Source of the DNA: a virus
Length of the DNA: 64,000 nucleotides
Direction: 5' to 3' (one strand)
Virus record (IMG/VR): IMGVR_UViG_3300042691_026427
Location: 62,001 to 126,000 of that record
The position numbers were made by a program, and so were the translations under genes. Of the stretch, positions 29,064 to 38,497 are shown one piece after another. The notes under the pieces are model-generated. The model was not told where the DNA came from. It saw nothing but the letters and a program-made list of their open reading frames with translations, and did not search any database. Each line of letters begins with the position of its first letter. Positions within the stretch are counted from its first letter, which is position 1.

Positions 29064-30713
29064 TTATATTATACTAACGTATGTATTCCCTGGTTGTAAA
29101 ATAATACCATATAAATTATAAGTTTCCGAGACATAACCTACTGGTACAGAATCTGGTGTTAAAGACACTGTGCTGGTTGTTCTAGTCACGTCACTTAGTA
29201 ATGTAGAGCTTGCTCCTGTTTGAAACGATGTAGGCTGCGCAACTGAACTTCTAACACCCAACCAAAATACTCTAGGAACTAATGCAGTGTTATTAACAAA
29301 ACTGGCAAAGTTTTTTACTTGATTTCCTAATATTGTTACTCCTGCTGCAAATGTTGATCCTGTTACTATATTTGTTCTCAACGGCGGCTGTGCAGATGAA
29401 TCAGTCCATACCCAAAAACTAGGATAGGTAAATGCCATTGTCAGTGCTAGATCATTAGCCGATGCCTGTGCATTATATGCAATTCCAGTAACGGCTGCTG
29501 GTCTAGTAAATGTTGCAACAACAGCTACTGATACACTGTTGCCTGCACTGTTTTTATGTAGGGGCGCAGAAAATAGTAAACTTCCATTACCAATTAGATT
29601 ACTAGGAGTTCCGCCAACGCTGGTAACAGCTAACGTATAATTTGACGATGAAGATATTCCTGTTACGGATATTGCATAATTTGTTTGAGTATAATTCTGT
29701 AGGAAATTATTTCCAGTAAGATCAGACATACTAATTGATATCGAAGGAGTAGCCCATGCAACTGTTGCAGTTACTATGCTATCGATGTATTCTGTTTCTG
29801 TTGGAGAATTACTTGATCTAAAGTTAAAATGTATATTTGCAGAAGCAGTGCCGCCGCTTAATGAAGAACTTGTTGATCTAATTACTGCGGTGCCGTTTGT
29901 ATTAAAAATTTGAGACCACGAAATTCCAGCAGCTGGAGAAACACTAGGTCCTGTAGTGGTATAACTGGCAGCGGTAACTGTTACAGTTCCTGACAATTGT
30001 GTTAAACGTCTTACTGAAGAAATCCATTGATCCAAAAAGTCTGTTGGATTAGTTACATTTACGGTAAATCCAGTGCAGGGCACATCCCAATTCAATGCAT
30101 TGGATGGTAGTATACTGCCCGTTAACGTAGGAGTAAATCCTGCTAGATTCAATATAAACGAACCGTTGATTAATTGTGTTTCACGGACGGTATAAGAAAT
30201 TCCACCAGGGTCTACATAGCCAGTTAGTAGTCGTCTTGTACCTGTAGAAGTCCATACTAAATTGTTAGTACTAGTGCTAATTCCAGCAGAACCAGTATAA
30301 CCTATCGATCCTTGACTGCCTGTAAACCCGACAATAACTGTAGAAGTCCCGGTGGTAATAACAGTGGTGCCGCCGCCAACAGGATTTCCATTGATAAACA
30401 GTGTACCTGTATTAGAAATGGTAACAGTATTTCCACCAACAAAAAAAGTACTAGAACTTAAATGTAGAGTTCTCCATCTATTAGTAGGACTGCCTAAATT
30501 ATAGGTGTTGTCAATTCCCGGGAGAAAATTGTTGAATACTGTAGAAGAAGTAGCTGCGCCCGAAAAATTCAGCGGAATTCCGCCGGGAGTAATGCCATCT
30601 CCGATGCGTAATACACCTGTTTCGTCGTAAAAAAGCAGGTCTTTGTCGCCTACATACGCAGATGCAGCAACATTTGATACCCTACCAGCTTGTATTTTTA
30701 AGAGAGACGACAC
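29064..30713 (-). CDS. Tail-fibre protein with short collagen-like segment, 549 residues
   Basis: It starts with GTG at 30713. The N-terminal 50 residues resemble a fibre attachment hairpin (KDLLFYDETGVLRIGDGITPGGIPL). Next is one copy of a NLGSPTNRWRTLHLSSSTFFVGG module that also recurs four times in the 1278-residue fibre. A very short collagen-like run (VGFTGSQGSIGYTGSAG) lies near residue 130. The rest is beta-rich with no enzyme motif. It sits upstream of the 997-residue collagen-like gene with a 1-nt gap. Likely a fibre or baseplate-proximal linker (inference). Confidence 0.75.
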   Translation of the reverse strand: MSSLLKIQAGRVSNVAASAYVGDKDLLFYDETGVLRIGDGITPGGIPLNFSGAATSSTVFNNFLPGIDNTYNLGSPTNRWRTLHLSSSTFFVGGNTVTISNTGTLFINGNPVGGGTTVITTGTSTVIVGFTGSQGSIGYTGSAGISTSTNNLVWTSTGTRRLLTGYVDPGGISYTVRETQLINGSFILNLAGFTPTLTGSILPSNALNWDVPCTGFTVNVTNPTDFLDQWISSVRRLTQLSGTVTVTAASYTTTGPSVSPAAGISWSQIFNTNGTAVIRSTSSSLSGGTASANIHFNFRSSNSPTETEYIDSIVTATVAWATPSISISMSDLTGNNFLQNYTQTNYAISVTGISSSSNYTLAVTSVGGTPSNLIGNGSLLFSAPLHKNSAGNSVSVAVVATFTRPAAVTGIAYNAQASANDLALTMAFTYPSFWVWTDSSAQPPLRTNIVTGSTFAAGVTILGNQVKNFASFVNNTALVPRVFWLGVRSSVAQPTSFQTGASSTLLSDVTRTTSTVSLTPDSVPVGYVSETYNLYGIILQPGNTYVSII

Positions 30714-30733
30714 GTTAAAGACCTTACTTTAAC
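30714..30733 (-). promoter_or_regulatory. Hairpin presenting the ribosome binding site of the 549-residue fibre gene
   Basis: A perfect 7-bp inverted repeat (GTTAAAG / CTTTAAC) encloses a 6-nt loop TAAGGT that carries the AAGG Shine-Dalgarno, 8 nt before the GTG start. It could tune translation. Confidence 0.45.
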
Positions 30734-30734
30734 A

Positions 30735-30742
30735 TATTTACC
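30735..30742 (-). promoter_or_regulatory. Weak late-promoter-like motif
   Basis: Minus-strand GGTAAATA shares the TAAATA core with the other putative late promoters and lies 21 nt upstream of the GTG at 30713. Confidence 0.35.
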
Positions 30743-30754
30743 GAGAAACGGTTT

Positions 30755-31102
30755 TTAAGATTTTCGAGCTTCAACCAAACGATTATATTCTGCAGAAAGT
30801 TCTTCAAAATCTTCCGAAATGTCAAATTCTGTTCTTTCATTAGTATTTTCGTTTGATGCTGCGCCATTGTCGTCTAAAATCTGGTTGATTACGGCACTAC
30901 GTTTGCCGGATTTATGTTTTTCTAATTCTAAAGATTGCTGTAACGGAGAAACAAACACTGGTTGATCTGGTAGATCCTCCGGGTTGATAGGATCAGTAGA
31001 CACAACCGGATCACCACTACCGTTAGGAATTGTAATGTTTATAGGTATATTGATAGTGACGGTTCTACTGTCAGCTTCGGATAGAAATTCTTTTGCTCTC
31101 AT
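30755..31102 (-). CDS. Short phage protein with MRAKEFLSEA N-terminus, unknown
   Basis: 115 residues. It begins with MRAKEFLSEA, a start motif shared in spirit with the proteins at 4412-4747 and at the right edge. A beta segment follows (RTVTINIPINITIP), then a Pro-rich middle, and a charged helical C-terminus (FDISEDFEELSAEYNRLVEARKS). No catalytic motif. It may be a virion or assembly factor, with the N-terminal helix as a common docking signal (inference). A late-promoter-like motif lies 5 nt upstream of the ATG. Confidence 0.65.
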   Translation of the reverse strand: MRAKEFLSEADSRTVTINIPINITIPNGSGDPVVSTDPINPEDLPDQPVFVSPLQQSLELEKHKSGKRSAVINQILDDNGAASNENTNERTEFDISEDFEELSAEYNRLVEARKS

Positions 31103-31107
31103 AATAA

Positions 31108-31115
31108 TATTTATC
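31108..31115 (-). promoter_or_regulatory. Late-promoter-like motif (minus strand)
   Basis: Minus-strand GATAAATA, 7 of 8 matches to TATAAATA, just upstream of the ATG at 31102 in the divergent intergenic region. Confidence 0.5.
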
Positions 31116-31203
31116 GTTGTGCGTTAGCTGTTTATAATTAAGATATGTTAGTAAAACTCATTCTACGGTCACTCTCTTTTAACTATTTAGCTAGTTTTCT
31201 GTT

Positions 31204-31211
31204 AATAAATA
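31204..31211 (+). promoter_or_regulatory. Late-promoter-like motif (plus strand)
   Basis: AATAAATA ends 4 nt before the ATG at 31216, the same geometry as before the giant gene. It is divergent from the motif at 31108-31115. Confidence 0.5.
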
Positions 31212-31215
31212 TCCC

Positions 31216-31674
31216 ATGGACAATATACACAAAGATCAAGAGTATTGGTCCAATTTAACTTGGCCGGCGGCTCCTAATAATAGTGACTATGCGGTATTTG
31301 AGCACTATTGCAAAGGTAGTGTACTACTTTTAGGCAGTACACAACTGCTATTAACGTTAGCAGATGAAGCATGGGATTTAGAGCCCAAGTACTCTAACCC
31401 TAAGATTAAGAATCGTGATTGGTTTACGCTAGACGAACACTGGGATACTGTTATTATTGATGGCGGATTAGCATTGGGCAAAGAGTTTACAGAACGTGTG
31501 CTCTCCGCAATATTACCAAACTGCGATAGATTTGTTGCCCGTGCTTTCTTAAATCCTAACTGGCCCACAAAGTACGCCTGCTATTTCCCCCGTGCTGAAG
31601 AACTAACACCACAACCTACGGAACACCCTATTAACGAGGTATATACATTTTACATATGGAATCAAAACCAATAA
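31216..31674 (+). CDS. Small Rossmann-like protein, possibly degenerate methyltransferase
   Basis: 152 residues. Segments VLLLGSTQLLLTLADEAWDLEP and WDTVIIDGGLALGKEF look like strand-helix elements of a class I SAM-binding fold (the first normally holds the glycine loop, the second the post-motif acidic position), followed by ILPNCDRFVARAFLNP. The glycine-rich SAM loop is poor (G-S only), so activity is uncertain. It is one of only three plus-strand genes, and overlaps the QueC-like gene by 19 nt, so they are translated together. No Shine-Dalgarno is visible. Function unassigned. Confidence 0.55.
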   Translation: MDNIHKDQEYWSNLTWPAAPNNSDYAVFEHYCKGSVLLLGSTQLLLTLADEAWDLEPKYSNPKIKNRDWFTLDEHWDTVIIDGGLALGKEFTERVLSAILPNCDRFVARAFLNPNWPTKYACYFPRAEELTPQPTEHPINEVYTFYIWNQNQ

Positions 31675-32252
31675 TATTAGCCATGTACTCAGGTGGGTTA
31701 GACAGTTTAGGCATGGTCTACAAGCTACTAGCTGATCCTGCGTATAAGGACTACAGTATCCATATCCATCATATACACAATCGTAATATAGAAAATAGGG
31801 ATCGTGCTGAAGCCGTAGTAGTAGAATTAGTATTAAAAGAACTCAGACGATTAAGTTTTAATTTTGTTTATAGTGAAAGCCAAATAGCATCACAACCCTA
31901 CAATGGCAAGTTTCTGTTTGACTCAGATACAATCAACTTCTTTGCTGGATATATTTGCAGTGTCAATCCCAGTATAGTAAATGTTGCTATGGGTATGCAG
32001 GCCAATGATGCTAATCAATCACTGGAACTACGGCGAAAACGTGCTGATGCTATACTTGCAGCATTTACAACAGTTAAAAAGATTTTCCCTGTGTTAGAAA
32101 TGACAAAGCGTGAAATACAGGACAGTTTACCAGACTCACTTAAAAAAATGTTCTGGAGTTGTCGCCGTCCCGTGTACACAGAAAAAAATATCGCACCTTG
32201 TGGACAGTGCGATACTTGTGTTAAATTACGAGACCAGGGTATAATTACTTGA
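31656..32252 (+). CDS. QueC-like PP-loop ATPase (7-cyano-7-deazaguanine synthase family)
   Basis: 198 residues. The N-terminus has the PP-loop SGGLDS at residues 12-17 after a hydrophobic strand, and the C-terminus has cysteines C169, C182, C185 and C188 (SCRRP...PCGQCDTC), matching the zinc site of QueC. QueC converts 7-carboxy-7-deazaguanine to preQ0 using ATP and ammonia; phages use preQ0 derivatives to modify their DNA and resist nucleases. It is somewhat shorter than typical QueC (about 220-230 residues), and no queD, queE, folE or DNA transglycosylase lies in this window. It may supplement host preQ0 synthesis or be a related PP-loop amidotransferase. The ATG at 31656 keeps the first strand. 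Confidence 0.72.
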   Translation: MESKPIILAMYSGGLDSLGMVYKLLADPAYKDYSIHIHHIHNRNIENRDRAEAVVVELVLKELRRLSFNFVYSESQIASQPYNGKFLFDSDTINFFAGYICSVNPSIVNVAMGMQANDANQSLELRRKRADAILAAFTTVKKIFPVLEMTKREIQDSLPDSLKKMFWSCRRPVYTEKNIAPCGQCDTCVKLRDQGIIT

Positions 32253-32694
32253 AATTAAATGCTACAGTAATTCTGTAGTCGTTACTTCTATTCTGCTGTA
32301 CTCTGTGTGCTAGGTTACCAGGAAATTGAATTAAATCTCCCACAGTGGGCATGAATATTTGATATTCTTCATACTTGCGAAACTCTATGCCACCTGAGTT
32401 CTCAGGAACCTGTACATACAGCACACCAGAATGTTGATACGGACCATGATCGTGCCAACGATATTCGTCGCCTTGTTGACCGCAATTAAACCACCATTGA
32501 TCTATTCTTAATGGTGCCACTGCTGCTACCACACGATCAAATGTCTGTTGAAACCACGGATAAGGATTATTTCGCATACGCTGGCCGTGCCAGGTACCAA
32601 ACTTTCCTCCACGACCGCGATCTAGTTCTTTAAACAACTTAATCACCTCTGAGGCTACATTAGGGTCTACATCAATACAACTCTCACTGTACAT
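32245..32694 (-). CDS. 2OG-Fe(II) oxygenase of the PF13759 type
   Basis: 149 residues. Motif RWHDHGPYQHSGVLYVQVPE (H81, D82, H83), then FPGNLAHRV (H130) and DYRITVAFNF (R141), fit the small Fe(II)/2-oxoglutarate oxygenase family common in marine and freshwater phages. Substrate unknown in the family; peptide or sugar hydroxylation is possible. It lies just downstream of the lectin-like virion gene (3 nt), so it may act on a virion protein. Its 3' end overlaps that of the convergent QueC-like gene by 8 nt. Confidence 0.8.
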   Translation of the reverse strand: MYSESCIDVDPNVASEVIKLFKELDRGRGGKFGTWHGQRMRNNPYPWFQQTFDRVVAAVAPLRIDQWWFNCGQQGDEYRWHDHGPYQHSGVLYVQVPENSGGIEFRKYEEYQIFMPTVGDLIQFPGNLAHRVQQNRSNDYRITVAFNFK

Positions 32695-32697
32695 TGA

Positions 32698-33423
32698 TTA
32701 AACACCGTAGGCAGTTTGTAGTGTTGCGTAAGCAGCAAGCACGCCAAATTCATCTAACCCGTAATCATGGACTCTAACATAATAATAAGTGCCATTGCAA
32801 GGATCGGTGGCACCTACGCCATTGTTGCCGTGTCTGGAACCAATAAACAGGTTGCTAGTAGCAGTGTCGATCGGTGCTACATACCCCGAACTAACTGTAA
32901 GTTGAACACCGTTTCTATAGACGGCCATAACTCCGCCTATGTTGGTAAATGCCCAGTGTGCCCTAGTTGATAAAGTAATGTTTGGAGTGGTTAGATCAAC
33001 GCCCGCTGTACCCGAAGGTGATCCAACTTGTAGATCCATAGAACCACTAAGATAAGCCAAATAGCCCAAACTGCCATCGTAAACCTCATTGCCCCACAAT
33101 GCTGCCCAGTAACTGGTAGGAACTAAACTACAGACCATGTCAACAGTCCAATTGCCTCGGTTTAGATTAACAGGAATATCAATATATCCCGAGTTTGTTA
33201 ATATACCGTTGACTCCGCCCGAGGCGTTAACGCTCCAGCCAGATGATATAGTTGCGTCACTACCAATACCGGCAAGCCAAGTACTGCCACTTGTTGGAAC
33301 AGTACTTGATTCCCAAACAACACTAGAACCCGGTGTTCCTGATTCAGAACCACCGCCGCCACCGCCGCCACCGCCTCCACCGCCAGTGGTATTGCTGGTT
33401 AATAATATCTGTGTAATAGGCAT
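32698..33423 (-). CDS. Lectin-like (LamG/concanavalin-type) virion surface protein
   Basis: 241 residues. A short N-terminus (MPITQILLTSNTT) is followed by a run of twelve glycines, then a beta-sandwich of the LamG/concanavalin A type: WTVDMVCSLVPTSYWAALWG, HWAFTNIGGVMAVYRNGVQL and SNLFIGSRHG are the usual strands. Such domains bind glycans, so host receptor or particle decoration is likely. The glycine run comes from repeated GGN codons (complement ccaccgccg). It starts 9 nt after the stop of the large beta-propeller-like gene. Confidence 0.72.
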   Translation of the reverse strand: MPITQILLTSNTTGGGGGGGGGGGGSESGTPGSSVVWESSTVPTSGSTWLAGIGSDATISSGWSVNASGGVNGILTNSGYIDIPVNLNRGNWTVDMVCSLVPTSYWAALWGNEVYDGSLGYLAYLSGSMDLQVGSPSGTAGVDLTTPNITLSTRAHWAFTNIGGVMAVYRNGVQLTVSSGYVAPIDTATSNLFIGSRHGNNGVGATDPCNGTYYYVRVHDYGLDEFGVLAAYATLQTAYGV

Positions 33424-33432
33424 TGTGTTTCC

Positions 33433-36400
33433 TTAATCTACTGAAACATTACCAGTCATAAACCAAGTTGAATTATCCACCTTGATCAATGTGGCCATAC
33501 CTGGGTTGGCAAGATCCCAATAGGTTGCAGTATCCACTCCCGGAACTATGATGTTGATAGTTCCGAAACCATCACCGTCAATTGACACTGTGCCGCCACT
33601 GTTGTTGATGATTACCACTGTGAATCCAATTGGTAATGGAACATCTTCATGGTATGGTACAGCAATTCTAGTTTCGTTATCGGTAATGTAGATATGCTTA
33701 CCCATATCTTCTAGACTGAGTCTATGATCCGCACCATTGAAAATTGCTCGTTGTGGAATCTGCTGTGCTGAGCTAGTCTGACGAGTACCATCTGCAAATT
33801 CAATAGCACCACCATCACGATCACGGATCTCTGACAAGGTATGATAATGATTATCGCCATTGCTAGGATCCCACCAGTTTGATTCAAAGTCCGGATTCCA
33901 AGTTTCAAATTCACCTGTGCCAATGTTAGGTGTAAATGCTGTAGCTCTTGTTGAGTTAATCTTGTCCACATCATAGGCATCCATCATTACAGTCCAAGCA
34001 CCGTAGATGCCATCACAGTCTCCACTCTTAGGCAGTTTGACCAAGAAACCATTATCGTACTCGTTGTCAAAGGCTGTAGTGATTCCTGAAACATAAAGGT
34101 GCGTTGCATCTAGATGCAGATTGCGACCTTCACGTAAGTAATCATTCAATGACTGTCCGTTGCTACCAATATGTGTGGCTAAAATCTTACGCCATACAAC
34201 TTCACCGTAGGTGTTCAATCTAACAAGTCTAATACATTGGTTATATTGGCTTTCACTGAAGCTTTCTATTGCAGCGTAGATGTCACCGTTGGTGTCAACA
34301 GCTACTGAACTGTCACTATCATTAGCAACTACATCTCTCTGCCACTTGACCGCACCAGTAGCGTCTAGTTTAGTGATCACAGTTCGATTATTATCATTAT
34401 TATAATGTGACACTGCTATAGTGTTGCCAAGAACTGCTACAGATTTGGCATAATGGTCATCAAGACTGGTATTTAGAGCCTTGGTCCATTGATGAACACC
34501 AGTACTGTTAAATTTACTTACAACTGCACACCAATAGCTGTTTAGATCCGCACCTGCCGCATTGTTGACAGCAATCATTTCACCTACAGCATAAACGTTG
34601 TTGCTGGCATCTACTGCCACGGATCTGTAGCGTTCATTGTCAGTGCTGCCACCAGCACTGAGTACCTTGGTCCATACAGGAGCAAATGGTACACCCGACG
34701 CTGTGCCTACATATACAAATGCTTCACCGTTTATACTTTTTTGTACAGTCCAAGTTCCTGTGCTGCTGTAGTCCGGTGTTTGATTAGTGGTCTGTACTCT
34801 CCAGTGAGTAGTTGGAGCAGATCCTCCAACTGAATCAGTGCCGTTAACACCTCCAGGGCCAGCACCGCTGTTGTCAATTACAATCATTGTGACATCGTTA
34901 CCGGCAAAGAAGTTTATAACACCACCACCATCACTACCACTAATCATGGTAAAAGCAACACCCCAGTTGGTTCCATCGGCATCTCGAACAACAGTAACTC
35001 TTCCGATAGCACCAGTTGCTTCAAATTTAGCAATAGCACCTCCGGATACTGCGTTTAGCGTATCATTCAATGTTGGGTATGTAGATTTTGAGAAAAATGC
35101 CTCACCGCTGTAAGCCACAGTAGTTGCAGATAATATTTGGCTACTGGTTGTACCACCTAGGAACTGTGTGCCTGGGACAGTTAGTACATCGCCTATAACA
35201 TAGTTTGTACCCGTAGTATCAAACGCATAAACAGAATTAACTATTCCGGTTGGCTCAAATTGCAATGTCATTGTACAACCACTACCTACGTTGTGGTTGA
35301 TGCCAGTTCGTCCAGTATACGAAGCAGGCGATACACCGGCTGCTGTTCCCGCAACAGCGGTGTCAAAACTGTCAATAACGCCACCAGGGTCAATTGCTGA
35401 AACTGTAAGGACAGCATCGTTGACACCATCTGCACCGCCCAGTAATGATCCTAGCACCTTAAGTTTATGCCCTACTAGATAGTTGGTACTGCCAACGCCA
35501 TTAAAGGCAACAAGTGAATATGTTCCGTCGCCAACATCGTCGATATCAAAAGTTACAGTTCCACTACCTTGACGAACTGTAGTAGTCAATCCAGGATAAC
35601 GATTCACTGAATCAATATTCACACGGGTACCAGTAATGTTAGCGCCAGCCACATACCAACTGTCAGTAATAGTCTCACCTGGGACATTTGATCTAAGGAA
35701 TGACAATACACCAACGCCACTGCCTGTAGTGACAGGTGTCACTTGATAGGATTGATATTCGTCATACTTGCTGCCAACTACTACAATCTTGCCATCACTG
35801 AGAAAGTCAAAGTCATAGCCGTATGTGCCTGAATTGTTATTCAAGTCACGGACACCTGCGGAATTGACCACACGAGCAGTATCTGGATCAATCTCAACTA
35901 GTAAAATATCACTATCATCGTAGATTGCCAATACCACAAGATTTCCCGTGGTAGGATTAATTTTCATAGCATATATGCCTGAAACATAACCTTCGTCATC
36001 GTCAAAGAGTCTAATACTCCACAAGACTTCACCCTGGCTGTTGTAGCGAGCTACAAATCCTCGCTGGTCGTCCTCCTCCTCGCCGCCTATATAGACATCA
36101 CCTGTAGTGAAATCTACACAATTAGTACGGACGTCAATGTCATAAGTGTTGATATTGTTAGGTGGTCCAAATACAGAGAACCAACCCAATTGTGTTTGTG
36201 TTAATTGGATGTCGCCATCGTTAGGTATAGTCAATGTGCCATCATTGCCAAATACATATTCATAAGGTGCTGACTTGATCACTAACTGTGCCAGTTCAGG
36301 ATCAGCGTAGGTAATTGTAGGAGTAGTAACTACAACATCTGCTGTAATATCTGCAACTGTTACAGTGACTGGACCACCTTCGACTACTTCCACATCATCT

Positions 36401-38256
36401 AGGGTTACAAACTTGCCCGGAATACGGCTTTCTTTAACTGTGAATTTTTCATTGCCCGAACCCACAGTCATTTCACGACCGTCTTGATCAATTTGGAAGG
36501 TTATGCTTTCCCAGTATTGTGTATCGTCATAACTAGTATCTGGATCAAGATTTTTTACTGTGACTTGGACTGCTAACTTGCCGGAGTTGTTGACTGCTAA
36601 ACTACGTCCCATGCTAGCGCCATAATCAAACACTCCCGGAGCACCTTCAAAGTTGGCAGTAGTTCTGTTCTGAACAAACTGGTATCTGTCTGCTTCAATA
36701 TAGCGTTGCCAAAGCACAGCACCTGAAGTAGAATATTTGGCAATGGCTAGGACATCTTTAGCAGGAGGATCTGAAAAATTGTAGTTATCGTTATCTCTGT
36801 TAGGATCTTTCTGTGCTGTGGTTAGAGCACTGAGATAGACATTGCCTAGACTATCGCAGTCGATACCTGTACCAACTGACGCACAAGGTCCTGGGCCCGC
36901 TCTGCGTATCCACTGTGTTACACCTGAGGTGTTGAGTTTTACAATGTAGACCACAGTTTTAGTATAAGTGTCGGATTGATCGTGTACAATATTGATACGA
37001 CCGTTGATACTGACAAACACATTACCCTGACTGTCCGCAGTGATGTCAGCACCACTAGATTCACCTTCTAGGTTGCTTAGTACTCTAGTCCAAACTTCTG
37101 TGCCAGTTGTTCCATCAAATTTAGTAACATAGGCAAAAGTTGGTCCAGGAGGAACAGACCAACCTCCAGTAACAACAAGATCACCGTTAGAGTCTATTTC
37201 CATCCCTTGTGGCCTAACAACAAACCCTGGTTCTTCAAGATAAAAAGATTTAGCCCATGTTAGCGATCCGTCAGAGTTGGAAATTTTTAGTAGAGCACCG
37301 ATAGGGTCGTCATTGACGTTTTCTAGGTACCTTGCGGCAATAAAAGTATGTGTACCGTTGGTAACTGCTCCTGCTAGTTCTAAATCACTGTTTACGCCCT
37401 GGCGAGTTAACCGATAAGCATACGGATCGTTGTTTATTATTTCTACAGGGGAGTTGGCTGCTATATATAGGGGAGTGGTATCAGTACCACTATTGTATGC
37501 TCCTATGCCTAATACTGCGGCAATTGTGGCATAGGTTGTGCCGGTGTTAGAGCTTTCCTGTAGGCTCCACCCGGTGTTGTCACTGAAATAAGCATAGTCC
37601 CCTGAAATAGTTACTACATCAACTGTGTTGCCCCCAAATGTTCCTGAGGTAACACCGCCGGCGCCTAAATTGAATCCTTCAGTAATTGGTACTAGCACCG
37701 AAGGACGATAGTCCTTCTTCCACAGTTCTGCACCCGATGATGTATATTTGATCGCCTGTAGTCTATCAACACTGGCGTCGCGGCTGAACAATACAATGAT
37801 GTTGTCATCTGCGTCTATAACGACATCGTGTGACTGATCGATGTCCATATCTTCCTGTATCTCTTTTTGCCAGAGCAGAGTGGCTGAAGAATTAAACTTT
37901 GAGATTATTAATCGGTCTACATTGAATGGTCCAGTATCAACTTCGCTAATGTGTAAGGTGATTAAATTGTCCTCACTGTCGTAGGCCACTGCTGATGATT
38001 CAACACCGTCATCTTCGTTGTTAGAACGATTTACAATGGCAAAGTAATCTGTGTTGCCCACTGTGACAGTAACTGCTTGATCGTCTGTAAGTGTGTCGCC
38101 GCCAGCGTGTTGTAATCCAGACCAAGCAGTTACACCGTCACCGTATTTGACCTTGCCGGTGTCGGTTTCTAAACCCGGTTCACCTGCGGCCAAGATTGGA
38201 TTAGTGTTTAGCCAATTAGCGGCTGTATCTCTGCGTAGTTTGATTCTTGTTGTCAT
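33433..38256 (-). CDS. Large virion protein with fibre-attachment hairpin and propeller-like repeats, 1607 residues
   Basis: The first 50 residues (IKLRRDTAANWLNTNPILAAGEPGLETDTG then KYGDGVTAWSGL) are the N-terminal hairpin domain found in phage fibres and in the major tropism determinant. Much of the rest consists of repeats of the SBBP/PQQ-like kind (VTKFDGTTGTEVWTRVL, YIVKLNTSGVTQWIRRAG, TKLDATGAVKWQRDV with interposed GNVYLSA or GDIYAAI strands), forming probably two beta-propellers (about residues 120-570 and 735-1430). Between them lies a Gly/Thr-rich beta region. The end (DNETRIAVPYHEDVPLP to FMTGNVSVD) is a small fibre-tip-like domain. Function: host recognition on the virion (inference). 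No enzymatic residue set seen. Confidence 0.72.
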   Translation of the reverse strand: MTTRIKLRRDTAANWLNTNPILAAGEPGLETDTGKVKYGDGVTAWSGLQHAGGDTLTDDQAVTVTVGNTDYFAIVNRSNNEDDGVESSAVAYDSEDNLITLHISEVDTGPFNVDRLIISKFNSSATLLWQKEIQEDMDIDQSHDVVIDADDNIIVLFSRDASVDRLQAIKYTSSGAELWKKDYRPSVLVPITEGFNLGAGGVTSGTFGGNTVDVVTISGDYAYFSDNTGWSLQESSNTGTTYATIAAVLGIGAYNSGTDTTPLYIAANSPVEIINNDPYAYRLTRQGVNSDLELAGAVTNGTHTFIAARYLENVNDDPIGALLKISNSDGSLTWAKSFYLEEPGFVVRPQGMEIDSNGDLVVTGGWSVPPGPTFAYVTKFDGTTGTEVWTRVLSNLEGESSGADITADSQGNVFVSINGRINIVHDQSDTYTKTVVYIVKLNTSGVTQWIRRAGPGPCASVGTGIDCDSLGNVYLSALTTAQKDPNRDNDNYNFSDPPAKDVLAIAKYSTSGAVLWQRYIEADRYQFVQNRTTANFEGAPGVFDYGASMGRSLAVNNSGKLAVQVTVKNLDPDTSYDDTQYWESITFQIDQDGREMTVGSGNEKFTVKESRIPGKFVTLDDVEVVEGGPVTVTVADITADVVVTTPTITYADPELAQLVIKSAPYEYVFGNDGTLTIPNDGDIQLTQTQLGWFSVFGPPNNINTYDIDVRTNCVDFTTGDVYIGGEEEDDQRGFVARYNSQGEVLWSIRLFDDDEGYVSGIYAMKINPTTGNLVVLAIYDDSDILLVEIDPDTARVVNSAGVRDLNNNSGTYGYDFDFLSDGKIVVVGSKYDEYQSYQVTPVTTGSGVGVLSFLRSNVPGETITDSWYVAGANITGTRVNIDSVNRYPGLTTTVRQGSGTVTFDIDDVGDGTYSLVAFNGVGSTNYLVGHKLKVLGSLLGGADGVNDAVLTVSAIDPGGVIDSFDTAVAGTAAGVSPASYTGRTGINHNVGSGCTMTLQFEPTGIVNSVYAFDTTGTNYVIGDVLTVPGTQFLGGTTSSQILSATTVAYSGEAFFSKSTYPTLNDTLNAVSGGAIAKFEATGAIGRVTVVRDADGTNWGVAFTMISGSDGGGVINFFAGNDVTMIVIDNSGAGPGGVNGTDSVGGSAPTTHWRVQTTNQTPDYSSTGTWTVQKSINGEAFVYVGTASGVPFAPVWTKVLSAGGSTDNERYRSVAVDASNNVYAVGEMIAVNNAAGADLNSYWCAVVSKFNSTGVHQWTKALNTSLDDHYAKSVAVLGNTIAVSHYNNDNNRTVITKLDATGAVKWQRDVVANDSDSSVAVDTNGDIYAAIESFSESQYNQCIRLVRLNTYGEVVWRKILATHIGSNGQSLNDYLREGRNLHLDATHLYVSGITTAFDNEYDNGFLVKLPKSGDCDGIYGAWTVMMDAYDVDKINSTRATAFTPNIGTGEFETWNPDFESNWWDPSNGDNHYHTLSEIRDRDGGAIEFADGTRQTSSAQQIPQRAIFNGADHRLSLEDMGKHIYITDNETRIAVPYHEDVPLPIGFTVVIINNSGGTVSIDGDGFGTINIIVPGVDTATYWDLANPGMATLIKVDNSTWFMTGNVSVD

Positions 38257-38261
38257 TTTGT

Positions 38262-38471
38262 TTATGCTCCGCCACCGTCTATGGTGTTATCTGTTAGTTC
38301 GTTGTATACCGTATCAGAGTACCCGCCATCTGCTACTGAATATGCTTGCCCGTTTATTACAGGCCATGCTGTGCTCCATCTATTCCCAAGCCAGACATAA
38401 ACTGCTGCGTTGTCAGGAATGTATTCCTGCCCCATTGTGGGTGTTGTGGGAAATGTGATCGGTGCTGTCAT
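38262..38471 (-). CDS. Short fibre-associated protein, 69 residues
   Basis: MTAPITFPTTPTMGQEYIPDNAAVYVWLGNRW matches in pattern the N-terminus of the 330-residue collagen-like fibre (NFPPSPALNQTYTFGNRTWQFNG), so it is a free-standing version of that attachment motif with a short acidic end. It lies 5 nt before the 1607-residue gene and shares its direction. Likely a small virion component or adaptor (inference). Confidence 0.6.
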   Translation of the reverse strand: MTAPITFPTTPTMGQEYIPDNAAVYVWLGNRWSTAWPVINGQAYSVADGGYSDTVYNELTDNTIDGGGA

Positions 38472-38497
38472 AATATATATTTACTTGTTTTTATTGT

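Noticed and set aside
31160-31200. Possible terminator (AACTA/TAGTT) in the divergent intergenic region
   Set aside because: Five-base stem only, no GC pairs worth noting, and both neighbours start rather than end here.
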